DNA from: Flavobacterium sp.
GTDB lineage: Bacteria; Bacteroidota; Bacteroidia; Flavobacteriales; Flavobacteriaceae
NCBI RefSeq assembly: GCF_027531905.1
Contig: NZ_JAPZSU010000036.1
Span: 1-64,000, forward strand
Length of the DNA: 64,000 nucleotides
Direction of reading: 5' to 3'
The translations under genes were made by a program, and so were the position numbers. Below the pieces are notes generated by a model. The model did no database searches. It was not told the DNA's origin and worked only from the letters and a program-made list of their open reading frames with translations. Below are positions 50,180 through 60,119 of the stretch, piece by piece; within the stretch, counting starts at the first letter, position 1, and every line of letters begins with the position of its first letter.

Positions 50180-52993
50180 ATGAAAAAATTCAACCAATTT
50201 GCACTAGGGATAATGTTGTTTCCTGTAACAATATTAGCCCAAACTATGGATTATGGACAGGCTATTCCATTTGATCCTAATGTCAAAACCGGTAAACTCG
50301 ATAATGGGTTGACCTACTACATTAAAAAGAATGTCAAACCAGAAAAGAAAGTAGACCTTAGATTGGTCGTAAACGCAGGTTCTATTTTGGAAGACGATGA
50401 CCAACAAGGTTTGGCTCACTTTATGGAGCATATGTGTTTTAACGGCACAAAACGTTTTCCGAAGAATCAATTAGTAGATTATTTACAAAGTATTGGAGTT
50501 AAATTTGGTCAGCATCTTAATGCTTACACTAGCTTTGACGAAACCGTTTATTTTCTTCCGATTCCTTCTGATAATCCCGAAAAATTAGAGAAAGGATTCC
50601 AAATTTTAGAGGATTGGGCATTCAATACCGTATTGACACCTGAGGAAATTGATAAAGAACGAGGTGTAGTTCTGGAAGAATATCGTTTAGGATTAGGGGC
50701 TCAAAAAAGAATGATGGGGCGTTATTTTCCTAAAATGATGTACAATTCTAAATACGCCAATCGATTGCCAATTGGTCAAAAAGAGATTTTAGAAAAATTC
50801 AAATACGAAACCTTAACTCGTTTCTATAAAGATTGGTACCGTCCCAATTTGATGAGCGTTATTGTGGTTGGTGATATTGATGTAGCCGAAATGGAAAAGA
50901 AAATTAAAGAACATTTCTCAGCTTATAAAAACCCAGCCAACGAAAAAGTGAGAAACGTTTTTGAAGTACCCAATCACAAGGAAACTTTTGTTGCGGTAGA
51001 AAGTGATAAAGAAGCTTCGAATACTCAGGTGCAGTTGGTCTACAAAGATTATGATGCACCAAAGAAAATTACAACAATTGGAGATTTTAGAAGTTACCTT
51101 GTAGAAGGCTTGTTTACCACTTTATTGAACAATCGTCTTGAGGAATTGACTAATTCTGCTACACCGCCCTTTACTTTTGGATATTCCTATTATGGAGGGA
51201 CGTATGCTAGAACTAAAAAGGCCTATCAGTCTGTTGCCATGATGGCTGAAGACAAGCAATTAAGCGCTTTGAAAGTGTTGGTGACCGAAAATGAAAGAGC
51301 CAGAAAATTTGGTTTTACTTCAGGTGAATTGGATAGAGCCAAAGCCGATTTCTTAGCACAAATTGAAAAGAATTACAACGACAGAACTAAAACAGATTCC
51401 GAGAATTTTGTAGAAGAAATACAATTGAATTTCCTTGAGCAAGAACCTCTACCTGGAATAGAATGGACTTTTGAAACCATGAAAAAAATATTGCCAACGA
51501 TTGCTTTGGCAGATGTAAATGGGTTTATCAAAAATTATATCAAAGAAGATAATCGCGTGGTTGTTTTTACTGGACCACAAAAAGATAACTTGAAAAAAGT
51601 TACGGAACAAGAAGTGTTAGAAACGCTAAAAGTAAATGAAACAGATTTGAAACCTTATGAAGATAAGGCGGTGGCGACGAGTTTACTTAGAAAAGAGGCA
51701 AAAGCTGGAACTGTTGTGAAAAGAGAAGCCAATGCTACTTTAGGTACTAAAACGTTAGTCTTGTCTAATGGTGTAAAAGTAGTATACAAAACGACCGATT
51801 TCAAAAACGACGAAGTGCTTTTTGAAGCTGTAAGTTTAGGAGGAAGCAATTTGTACTCGAATGAAGAAATGAAAAAAGTACAATTTGCCAACGGCGCTCT
51901 TGCAGAAGCAGGATTTTCAGGATTGAAATTGAATGACATCAACAAATTCATGACAGGAAAAATTGCACGTGTCAATCCATACATTGGTCAAACAACAGAA
52001 GGACTTAGAGGAAATACTACCCCAAAAGATTTAGAATATTTGTTCCAAATGGTGCATGCTTATTTTACTGATTTGAATTTTGATCCAGAAGCATTTGAAG
52101 GCTTTAAACAAAAACAAGCTAGTTTCTTCAAAAACATGGCTTCACAACCACAATATTATTTCCAACAAGAGTTTTACACCTATTTGAATAAAGAAAACCC
52201 AAGATTTAACGGAATCATGCCAACAGATAAATCATGGGCAGATACAGATTATAAATTAGCGTATGACAAATACAAAGAGCGTTTTGCTAATGCAGCCGAT
52301 TTTGAATTCTTCTTCGTAGGAAATGTAGACGATAAAACCATTGAGGCTTTTGCTACTAAATACTTGGCATCTTTGCCTACAACAGCAGCCAAAGAAAAAA
52401 CAGTAGACTTAGGTTACCGTATGCTAAAAGGCGATTTGAAGAAAGTGGTGAACAAAGGAACCGATCCTAAAAGTAATGTGAATATTATGTTCTATGGTGA
52501 GGCAAAATATTCTCCAAAAGAAGCTTTAGCGATAGAAGCTTTAGGTGAAGTATTGACTATTAAATTGATTGAGCAATTGCGTGAATCTGAAAGCGGGGTA
52601 TATGGGGTTTCAGCTCGTGGTAGTATGAACAAAGTGCCTTACGGATCTTATAATTTTACTATTAATTTTCCTTGTGGTCCGGATAATGCAGAGAAGCTTA
52701 CGGCATCGGCATTGAACGAGTTACAAAAGATTATTACCAATGGTCCAGAGGAAAAAGATGTAGCCAAATACAAAGAAGGAGAATTAGCTGATTATAGAAA
52801 AGACAGTAAAGAAAACCGTTTTTGGTTGACTAATTTCACTAGATCTTTCCTGTATGGAAGCAATCCTGAAAATGCATTGAAATACGAAGCCGAAGTGAAT
52901 GCTATAACCGCAAAAGACATTCAAGAAGTGGCTAAAAAGTATTTAACCAAAGACAAAGTAATTGGGATGTTGATGCCTGAAAGCAAATCATAA
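50180..52993 (+). CDS. M16 family zinc peptidase, double-domain
   Basis: The 937-residue protein has a signal peptide (MKKFNQFALGIMLFPVTILA), an active N-terminal M16 domain with the inverted zinc motif HFMEH (80-84) and a distal Glu in VVLEEYRLG (about 159), and an inactive second M16 half (from about 530). It is probably a periplasmic peptidase like other insulinase-type enzymes of Bacteroidetes. It stands alone and ends in a strong terminator. Confidence 0.9.
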   Translation: MKKFNQFALGIMLFPVTILAQTMDYGQAIPFDPNVKTGKLDNGLTYYIKKNVKPEKKVDLRLVVNAGSILEDDDQQGLAHFMEHMCFNGTKRFPKNQLVDYLQSIGVKFGQHLNAYTSFDETVYFLPIPSDNPEKLEKGFQILEDWAFNTVLTPEEIDKERGVVLEEYRLGLGAQKRMMGRYFPKMMYNSKYANRLPIGQKEILEKFKYETLTRFYKDWYRPNLMSVIVVGDIDVAEMEKKIKEHFSAYKNPANEKVRNVFEVPNHKETFVAVESDKEASNTQVQLVYKDYDAPKKITTIGDFRSYLVEGLFTTLLNNRLEELTNSATPPFTFGYSYYGGTYARTKKAYQSVAMMAEDKQLSALKVLVTENERARKFGFTSGELDRAKADFLAQIEKNYNDRTKTDSENFVEEIQLNFLEQEPLPGIEWTFETMKKILPTIALADVNGFIKNYIKEDNRVVVFTGPQKDNLKKVTEQEVLETLKVNETDLKPYEDKAVATSLLRKEAKAGTVVKREANATLGTKTLVLSNGVKVVYKTTDFKNDEVLFEAVSLGGSNLYSNEEMKKVQFANGALAEAGFSGLKLNDINKFMTGKIARVNPYIGQTTEGLRGNTTPKDLEYLFQMVHAYFTDLNFDPEAFEGFKQKQASFFKNMASQPQYYFQQEFYTYLNKENPRFNGIMPTDKSWADTDYKLAYDKYKERFANAADFEFFFVGNVDDKTIEAFATKYLASLPTTAAKEKTVDLGYRMLKGDLKKVVNKGTDPKSNVNIMFYGEAKYSPKEALAIEALGEVLTIKLIEQLRESESGVYGVSARGSMNKVPYGSYNFTINFPCGPDNAEKLTASALNELQKIITNGPEEKDVAKYKEGELADYRKDSKENRFWLTNFTRSFLYGSNPENALKYEAEVNAITAKDIQEVAKKYLTKDKVIGMLMPESKS

Positions 52994-53015
52994 ATCCGAA
53001 AAGAGTATAAAAATT

Positions 53016-53052
53016 AAAACCTGCTATTTCTATGAAGTAGCAGGTTTTTTTA
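53016..53052. terminator. Terminator between M16 peptidase and helicase genes
   Basis: AAACCTGCTA pairs with TAGCAGGTTT around TTTCTATGAAG, followed by T7. The genes are convergent. Confidence 0.85.
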
Positions 53053-55962
53053 GGTTAAAATAAAATCTAAATTTTCTTCAAGTTCTGGGCTGATGTGCTG
53101 TTCATCAAGCAACGCATCCGAAAGCAGTTTTTTGTTTTCCTGCAAACGAATGATTTTTTCCTCCACCGTATTTTTAGTAATGAATCGGACTACATTTACT
53201 TTGTTCAACTGTCCAATGCGATGGGCACGACCGATACCTTGCTTTTCGGCAAAGGGATTCCACCAAGGGTCTAGAAATAAAACATAAGAAGCTTTTGTAA
53301 TATTGAGTCCCACGCCACCCGCTTTTAAGGAAATGAAAAACAATTTTGAGCGCTCTTGTTCTTGGAATTTCTGAACTTGATAAGCCCGTTCTTTTTGTGG
53401 GGTAGCACCAGTGAGTTCGCAAAAATCAATCTTGTTCTCGAGGCTCCATTTTTTATAAAATTCCAAATTCGATACAAACGAACTGAAGACTATCGTTTTT
53501 TGATTGGACTGCACCAAGGTTTCTAAATATCGCGTCACTGCCATATATTTTCCCGAATCCATTTCAGAGTTGGCATCGACCATTTTTGGGTGATTGCTCA
53601 ATTGTCTCAAACGCATCAAGGTATTGATAATATTGATTTTGTCAATGCCAGAACCATCGGTTTTTAAAAGTGCATTTCTCGCTTTCGACTTTTCTTCTTC
53701 GTATAATTTCTCTTGTTCGGGTTCCATCTCGCAATAGAAAACTTGCTCCGAGAGTTCTGGTAAGTCTTTTAAAACTTGCTCTTTGGTACGTCTTAAAATA
53801 AAGGGACTGACTAAGGTTTTGAGTTCTGCGAGACTGTTTTCGTCTTGTTTTTTCTCAATCGGGAATTTGTAATGCTCGGCAAAAAAAGCATAACTCCCCA
53901 AGATATTTGGATTGATAAATTGCATTTGCGACCACAAATCGTCGAGTGAATTTTCAATAGGTGTTCCGCTCAAAGATATTTTATGAGTGGTTTGCAGTTG
54001 ATTAATGGCTTTGAATATTTTCGAATTTTTGTTTTTGATGTATTGGCTTTCATCTAAAATCAAATAGCGAAATTGGTATTTTTCTAAAATAGAAAGGTCT
54101 CTCGCTACCACCGCATAACTGGTAAAAATCAAGTCGTACTTTGCTAATTTTTTAGACAATAGTTTTCGGTCTTGTCCTACATACTGAATTCTTCGAAAAT
54201 GAGGCGTAAATTTTCTAGCTTCGTTATACCAGTTGAACACCAAAGAGGAGGGAAGCACAATCAAGGCTTTTAGGTATTCTTTGGCTACGGGGATTTCGTT
54301 GCCAAACAAATCTAGTTGTATGTTTTCGGCTTTTTCAAATTCTAGTTTTTCTTGTACGGCAACCAGCGTGGATAAGGTTTGCAATGTTTTTCCCAAACCC
54401 ATATCATCGGCTAAGCAAGCGCCTAAACCGTTGTTGTAATGTTCCAAAAGCCATTGTACGCCCTCTATTTGATAAGGTCGCAACGTGGCTTTAACCAAAG
54501 GCGAAGGTTGGTATTGAACAGATTCCTTAACGTGTAAGGATTGTTTCAACTGTGGGATATCTTCAAAAACTGCAAAATTACTTTTGAGAACAGCGATACT
54601 TCCATTTTTGATTTTGGCTAATCTTGCCATCGCACTGTAGCGCGTCATCCATTCTGATGGAATCAAAAAGTAATTTCCGTTGGGTAAGGCAAACAAGCGA
54701 TTTCTATTTTTTATATTCGGAATCAACTCGCTGAAATTAAATTCAAAATCATCACAAACCACCGTCATTTTGATGTCAAACCAGTCGTTTTGAATGGTGT
54801 TGGAGAATGCAATCGTTACGGTATTACTGTCGATTTTCTTTCCGTCTATTTTTAAATTTTCTAATGAAAAACCTAAGGATTCCAACTTTTCTTTATTTTT
54901 GATTGCCCATTGAATGGTTCCGAAAGCGTCTTGATTTGCTGTGTTTTGGTTCAACCAAAACAAATTATTCTCGTTTTTACTTAATCCCAAATCCAATAAC
55001 GCCTCGTTATAGGTAAGTTCCGCATCAGTTCGTTTGAATTGCATCAATTGGATGTTGTTCAAATCCTTTAAGTCAATTTCTGAATGGGTATTTTTGGGTT
55101 TAGTAGCATCAAATACAAAGCCATCGTACTCAAATAAAAGCCCAATAAAATAGCTGTTTTTGAAAAAATCATGCACTAGCTGTAACGTACATTGGTGTAT
55201 GGTTTCGTGAGTAATGACTTCAAATCCTGTAGCCGTAATGTCTACTTTTTTAGCAATGTCTTTGATGAATTTTTCAAAATAATCTGGCACTAATTTCGAA
55301 GGGATTTCGACTACTTTTTTGGTCAAAAAAGGCGTAATTTTTTTTGAATTGATGTCTTTTAGTTGATACAGTTTATGATGTGCAACAACCCAAGCAGGAT
55401 TGTCTAGCAAAAGTGTAATTTTAGTATTCGAGGGATAAAACGAAGTGTCAGCATCTTGGAGCAGTAGGGTATAGGAAATCCCGTTGTCGTGTTTGTCAAA
55501 ACGCAGTTCGGTTCCCAAAGCTGGATTTTGAGTAATAATTTGGCTGATGCGAAAATCTTTTTCTTTTCCCAAGTTTAATGAGAGCGGGAAATCGTTCTCT
55601 TTTACTAAAGTATAAAATTGCGCTAAGCTTATTTTTATAAATTGTTCAATGCCGAATTTTAGTTTCTCGTCTTTAAGTAAATCTTCAATATTTTTGGCTG
55701 ATTTGCTTTTGGTTCGGTATTTCTTAAACAGCGCTTCAGGTTGGAGTACTTCACAAAGCGACACTGTTTTTTGTGTAGCAGTATTTAAGTTCTCAAGCGT
55801 TATCCCCATACTTTGAAGGACTTCAGGACTGGCTTTTTTTTCTAAATAGGTAATGGTATCCGTATGCCCAACTACATACGAAGTAGGGATATAGTAATTG
55901 AGTCTCGCTTCGAAACTGATATCAAAGCAAAGCTGGAAATTTTTTTCGGGTTCCAAATACAA
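53050..55962 (-). CDS. SNF2-family DNA translocase/helicase
   Basis: The 970-residue protein has a helicase core in the C-terminal half: Walker A LADDMGLGKTLQTLS (about 510-525), DEXQ-type LDESQYIKN, LSGTPIENSLDDLWSQM, and motif VI GRAHRIGQ near the end. The first 480 residues are not recognised and may be the SWIM-less N-terminal module of bacterial Rad54-like proteins. It translocates on DNA using ATP. The start is TTG at 55962, because the codon before it is a stop and no ATG occurs until residue 52. Confidence 0.9.
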   Translation of the reverse strand: MYLEPEKNFQLCFDISFEARLNYYIPTSYVVGHTDTITYLEKKASPEVLQSMGITLENLNTATQKTVSLCEVLQPEALFKKYRTKSKSAKNIEDLLKDEKLKFGIEQFIKISLAQFYTLVKENDFPLSLNLGKEKDFRISQIITQNPALGTELRFDKHDNGISYTLLLQDADTSFYPSNTKITLLLDNPAWVVAHHKLYQLKDINSKKITPFLTKKVVEIPSKLVPDYFEKFIKDIAKKVDITATGFEVITHETIHQCTLQLVHDFFKNSYFIGLLFEYDGFVFDATKPKNTHSEIDLKDLNNIQLMQFKRTDAELTYNEALLDLGLSKNENNLFWLNQNTANQDAFGTIQWAIKNKEKLESLGFSLENLKIDGKKIDSNTVTIAFSNTIQNDWFDIKMTVVCDDFEFNFSELIPNIKNRNRLFALPNGNYFLIPSEWMTRYSAMARLAKIKNGSIAVLKSNFAVFEDIPQLKQSLHVKESVQYQPSPLVKATLRPYQIEGVQWLLEHYNNGLGACLADDMGLGKTLQTLSTLVAVQEKLEFEKAENIQLDLFGNEIPVAKEYLKALIVLPSSLVFNWYNEARKFTPHFRRIQYVGQDRKLLSKKLAKYDLIFTSYAVVARDLSILEKYQFRYLILDESQYIKNKNSKIFKAINQLQTTHKISLSGTPIENSLDDLWSQMQFINPNILGSYAFFAEHYKFPIEKKQDENSLAELKTLVSPFILRRTKEQVLKDLPELSEQVFYCEMEPEQEKLYEEEKSKARNALLKTDGSGIDKINIINTLMRLRQLSNHPKMVDANSEMDSGKYMAVTRYLETLVQSNQKTIVFSSFVSNLEFYKKWSLENKIDFCELTGATPQKERAYQVQKFQEQERSKLFFISLKAGGVGLNITKASYVLFLDPWWNPFAEKQGIGRAHRIGQLNKVNVVRFITKNTVEEKIIRLQENKKLLSDALLDEQHISPELEENLDFILT

Positions 55963-56057
55963 TTATTTATAAGATTGTTTTTGATTTTGGTTTGTTGTAA
56001 ATACAAATTAACAACTAAATAGCTAGAAAATATTTGTTGAATCTGTGTCTAAAAATT

Positions 56058-56160
56058 TAACCGCAAATGGCGCAAAGTTTTACGCAAGCACTCAAAGGTT
56101 TTTTTAATGCTGTCAAAACTTTTTTAAATCTGTGTAATCTGTGTAATCTGTGTCAAATTT
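56058..56160. repeat. Dispersed short repeats (CGCAAAG and AATCTGTGT types)
   Basis: The tract holds ACCGCAAATGGCGCAAAG (56060s) and three tandem units of AATCTGTGT. Relatives occur at 57065-57094, in the 58.1-58.7 kb tandem tract and in the element at 1-208. They are non-coding and widely dispersed. Confidence 0.6.
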
Positions 56161-56161
56161 T

Positions 56162-56926
56162 TTATTTAAAACAAACTGGGATAATTTCACCTTTGGCCAA
56201 ACAATATTTTTCTACCAATTCAGGTGCAATTTTTCGGGTATAATCTTCTTCGATTACCGTAAAACCAATGCTTCTTAATTTGTCAAAATAATCACGGCCG
56301 TAAATGCGCACATGGTCGTATTGTCCAAATATTTTCGCGCGTTCTTTTTGGTCGGTAATTGAGTCATCGGCAAACGTCACTTCACGATTTAAGTCCTGCG
56401 GAATCTGTAAAATGGCCATTCCGCCAGGTTTCAACACGCGGTACAATTCCTGCATCGCTTTGGTATCGTCAGGGATGTGCTCCAAAACGTGATTGCACAA
56501 AATCACATCGTATTGATTGTCTTCAAAAGGCAAATTACAAATGTCTGCTTTTACATCTGCCAAAGGCGAAAACAAATCGGTAGTGGTGTAGTCTAAGTTT
56601 TTTTGTTTGCGAAACAATTTATAAAAAGCTTGTTCAGGAGCAAAATGCAAAACTTTTTTGGGTGCTGTAAAAAAGTCAGTTTGCTCGTTGAGGTACAACC
56701 ACAATAAGCGGTGTCTTTCTAGCGAAAGCGTACTTGGCGAAAGCACGTTGTTGCGCTGGGTTTCGTATCCGTAGGGCAACATCGATTTAAAGCTTTTGCC
56801 ATCAATTGGGTCCGTAAATTTGTCACCTTTTAAGGTAAAAGCAATGATTGGTCGCGCCACATAACTCAAACGAATTAATAATGGACGCGGAATGGTATTG
56901 AGTACGGTTTTGAAAAGTCTTTTCAT
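56162..56926 (-). CDS. Class I SAM-dependent methyltransferase
   Basis: The 254-residue protein has a methyltransferase fold with LHFAPEQAFYKLF (glycine-poor SAM motif, about 95), VILCNHVLEHIPDD (about 140) and GGMAILQIPQD. A short N-terminal amphipathic region may lie near the membrane. The substrate is unknown. It is the next gene upstream of the helicase on the same strand, separated by repeats. Confidence 0.85.
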   Translation of the reverse strand: MKRLFKTVLNTIPRPLLIRLSYVARPIIAFTLKGDKFTDPIDGKSFKSMLPYGYETQRNNVLSPSTLSLERHRLLWLYLNEQTDFFTAPKKVLHFAPEQAFYKLFRKQKNLDYTTTDLFSPLADVKADICNLPFEDNQYDVILCNHVLEHIPDDTKAMQELYRVLKPGGMAILQIPQDLNREVTFADDSITDQKERAKIFGQYDHVRIYGRDYFDKLRSIGFTVIEEDYTRKIAPELVEKYCLAKGEIIPVCFK

Positions 56927-57102
56927 AGTTGTTACACAAAGGAAGATTCACAAAGAAATGCAGAGATTCTCAAAAAAATAGAATTCTCTATTGGTGTTTA
57001 TGAATCGTTTTATATTATTTTTTTAAATTATAATTGATAGGCAATCCGACTGGATATTGTCCTAATTCAAATCTGTGCAATCTGTGTCAAAAAAGTGACG
57101 AG

Positions 57103-57921
57103 TTACACTACCAAAGGCACTTTTCTAAACTCCTCTTCTTCGTCGCTTTCAATACCAAGTGCTTTGTAAATGTATTTGAAAGTCGATAAAATTTCAGGTT
57201 TTCCATCAATGATGGCCACATCGTGTTCAAAGTGAGCACTTGGTTTTCCATCGGCAGTAGTGATGGTCCAGCCGTCTTTGTGTTGTTTGATGTTTTTGGT
57301 ACCCATATTAATCATCGGTTCGATGGCTACCACCATTCCTTCAACAAAAAGTTTACCGCGACCTCTTTTGCCGTAGTTTGGCATTTCGGGGTCTTCGTGC
57401 ATTTTTTGTCCTAAACCGTGACCTACCAATTCACGAACCACACCATAACCGTGGGCTTCAGTATATTTCTGAATCGCATTTCCTACGTCTTCCACGCGAT
57501 TTCCTAATTTGAACTCGCGAATTCCAACATACAGCGATTCCTTCGTAACCTGTAATAATTTTTTCGTTTCAGGTGCCACTTCGCCAATCTCAAAAGAGTA
57601 GGCGTGGTCACCGTGAAATCCGTTTTTGAAAGCCCCGCAATCCACTGAAATCACATCCCCACTTTCTAGCGGTTTGTTGTTCGGGATACCGTGTACGACC
57701 TGAGAGTTTGGGCTCATACACAACGAATTCGGAAAACCGTACAATCCCAAGAAACTCGGTACTGCACCGTGGTCCCGAATAAATGCTTCGGCCAATTTGT
57801 CTAAATATAAAGTAGTCACTCCTTCTTTAATTTCGGAGGCAATCATTCCTAAAGTTTTGGAAACAATCAAAGCACTTTCGCGCATCAATTCAATTTCTTC
57901 TCTTGATTTTACAATAATCAT
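57103..57921 (-). CDS. map: Type I methionine aminopeptidase
   Basis: From ATG 57921 the product has 272 residues. The five metal ligands are visible in VISVDCGAFKNGFHGDHAY (the two Asp), GHGLGQKMHEDP (His) and MVVAIEPMIN and HFEHDVAI (the Glu residues). It removes initiator Met from nascent proteins. An upstream start at 57945 is possible but adds residues without similarity. The usual neighbours in the ribosomal operon are absent; in Bacteroidetes map is often separate. Confidence 0.93.
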   Translation of the reverse strand: MIIVKSREEIELMRESALIVSKTLGMIASEIKEGVTTLYLDKLAEAFIRDHGAVPSFLGLYGFPNSLCMSPNSQVVHGIPNNKPLESGDVISVDCGAFKNGFHGDHAYSFEIGEVAPETKKLLQVTKESLYVGIREFKLGNRVEDVGNAIQKYTEAHGYGVVRELVGHGLGQKMHEDPEMPNYGKRGRGKLFVEGMVVAIEPMINMGTKNIKQHKDGWTITTADGKPSAHFEHDVAIIDGKPEILSTFKYIYKALGIESDEEEEFRKVPLVV

Positions 57922-58098
57922 AGCAGCTAAATTTTCAGTGGGCAAAAGTACGACTTTTAAAATAATTGATTCGATTAAATGTTTAATCGTTTAACTGTTT
58001 AAAAGTTTAATCGTTTAAGCTGCCGATTTAATGCTTTTGTTTTTATGTAAACACTTGCATTCTTTGCGTTTAATTTACTAAGGATTATATTTTTTAAC

Positions 58099-58685
58099 TC
58101 TTAAATGCCCTTCAATTGCTTATATGGTTCAAAAAACATCCGCAATTTTTGCTCAAAGTTTATATGTTTAATCGTTTAACTGTTTAATCGGTTAATTGAT
58201 GTGAATGTTACTTTGGTCTTTACGTCCCTTGCGCAAACCCTTGCGCCCTTTGCGGTTAAATCACACGCATTTTTTGCTTTTAAGTTAACTCTTATATGCC
58301 CTTTAATTCCTTATATGGTTCAAAAAACACCCGCAATTTTAGCTCAAAGTTTATATGTTTAATCGTTTAACTGTTTAATCGGTTAATTGATGTGAATGTT
58401 ACTCTTGTCTTTACGTCCCTTGTGTAAACCCTTGCGCCCTTTGTGGTTAAATAAAATCTTATATGTCTTTCAATTCCTTATATGGTTCAAAAAACACCCG
58501 CAATTTTAGCTCAAAGTTTATAAGTTTAATCGTTTAACTGTTTAATCGGTTAATTGATGTGAATGTTACTCTGGTCTTTGCGCCCCTTGCGTAAACCCTT
58601 GCGAACTTTGTGGTTAAATAAAATCTCATATTCCCTTCAATTCCTTATATGGTTCAAAAAAACACCCACAATTTTAACCAAAACT
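58099..58685. repeat. Tandem repeat tract, unit about 168 bp, about 3.4 copies
   Basis: Units begin with CTTAWATGCCCTTYAATTCC at about 58099, 58290, 58458 and 58625; the first has a 23-bp extra segment. Each contains GTTCAAAAAACACCCGCAAT, the GTTTAATCGTTTAACTG sub-repeat and a CCCTTGCG/AAACCCTTGCGCCC part. No reading frame is kept. The rest of the 57922-58718 gap (57922-58098) is AT-rich, with more GTTTAATCG-like motifs. Confidence 0.85.
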
Positions 58686-58718
58686 TCTATGACTCCTATG
58701 TTTTTAAACCCCAAAAAA

Positions 58719-60119
58719 TTAATCAGGATTCGCCATAATCTTAAACAACTCCGAATTCGAAATCAAAAAACGATTCTCTAAAGCAATCGAAGCCAGTTGA
58801 GCTGAAACCAAATTGTTCTCACGCGTATTAATCAAGAACAACGAACTTTCTCCAAACGAGAACAATCGTTCCTCAGATTGCAGCATCGTTTCATTGTTTT
58901 TAACCAAGCCCTCAATCAAATTGCGTTGTTTGGTAAGCGAAGTGATTTCTGTTTTTTGAGCCGTAATTTTGTTGGTCAATTGCACTCTTTCTAAGCTCAA
59001 AGCATATTGCGTTTCTTGTACTTTAAATTGTGCCAATTTCAATCCTCCTCGTTCTTTTCTTAAAAACAAAGGAAAGGCAAAGTTTACCCCAATTTTGTAA
59101 TCATTAAATTGATAATTATCTATATAACTGGGTTCGGATAGATAGGAATAACTCAAATCGATTTTGGGTAACAAGGCATTTGCTTTGAGTTTTCGGTCTA
59201 CATTGAGCATATCTATTTTTCGTTCCAACGCATTGATTTTTGGATGATTCGTTATCGAAAAATCTTGATTTTGTAAATCATTTGTGCGTAACGTTTCCTG
59301 AATCGTAGTGGCCAATTTATTTTCTGGAATCAACGCATCCGAAAGTTCCAACGGAATACTGTTGTCCAACCACAAATAGTTGGAAAGCTCCAATTTGGCT
59401 TTGGCTAATTTCAATTCAGAATCTTCTAGACTTAGCGTTCTGTTTTTTACAATAATTCCAGCTTCCACACTATCAATTGCAGGTTTGTCTCCTTGTTGGA
59501 TTAAGGTTTCGATACCTTTAAAACGGATTTGAGCATTTTTTTGATAGACTTTGTATAACTGAACCTCATCATAGTTTCTTTTCCAATTGAAATACGCTAC
59601 CGAAGCGTCATACAAAACCGCAATGGCTTCTAGTTTTCTTTCGGCTTGGCTTAATTGCACTTGCATTTTGGCCTTGCGAACATCTGCCATTCTTTGGTTA
59701 ATCAAAAGACCTTGTCCCAACGGCACACTAATCCCGAAAGAGGTTAATCCTTGATTTGGAACCGTGTTTTGAGGGTTCAAGTAAATCCCTTCGTTGTTAT
59801 CAAAACCCGCTTTAACCTCTATGCCATACCAGGTTGGGATTTTAAAACTACTATTCAAAATAGAGTAATATTCTTTGTCTTTGAACTGCTTTTTGTCAAA
59901 ATCGACCTCTATTTTTGGGTCGAATCCACCTCTGGCCATCATCAAATTGGCTTGAGCACGCGTGATTTCTAAATCGGCATTTTTTACCAAGGGATGGTAT
60001 TTTTTTACATAGCCCAAAAACTCATTATAGCTGAATTCGTTACTTGGACTAACAGCAGTAGTGTTTTGTGCTTGTAAAAAAGTACCATATAGTAAGAAAA
60101 TAAGTAGGAACTGCTTCAT
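58719..60119 (-). CDS. TolC family outer-membrane efflux protein
   Basis: The 466-residue protein has a signal peptide (MKQFLLIFLLYGTFLQA) and two copies of the outer membrane efflux domain, with long helices (around 120-200 and 320-420). It forms the outer membrane tunnel of a tripartite exporter. Its ATG overlaps the stop of the HlyD gene by one base, so it is co-translated with it and the ABC transporter. Confidence 0.88.
   Translation of the reverse strand: MKQFLLIFLLYGTFLQAQNTTAVSPSNEFSYNEFLGYVKKYHPLVKNADLEITRAQANLMMARGGFDPKIEVDFDKKQFKDKEYYSILNSSFKIPTWYGIEVKAGFDNNEGIYLNPQNTVPNQGLTSFGISVPLGQGLLINQRMADVRKAKMQVQLSQAERKLEAIAVLYDASVAYFNWKRNYDEVQLYKVYQKNAQIRFKGIETLIQQGDKPAIDSVEAGIIVKNRTLSLEDSELKLAKAKLELSNYLWLDNSIPLELSDALIPENKLATTIQETLRTNDLQNQDFSITNHPKINALERKIDMLNVDRKLKANALLPKIDLSYSYLSEPSYIDNYQFNDYKIGVNFAFPLFLRKERGGLKLAQFKVQETQYALSLERVQLTNKITAQKTEITSLTKQRNLIEGLVKNNETMLQSEERLFSFGESSLFLINTRENNLVSAQLASIALENRFLISNSELFKIMANPD

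Noticed and set aside
58099..58685. CRISPR array
   Set aside because: The whole 168-bp unit repeats; there are no short repeats separated by unique spacers.
58563..58781. A 72-codon plus-strand frame at the end of the tandem tract
   Set aside because: It consists of repeat sequence and the antisense of the TolC gene end.
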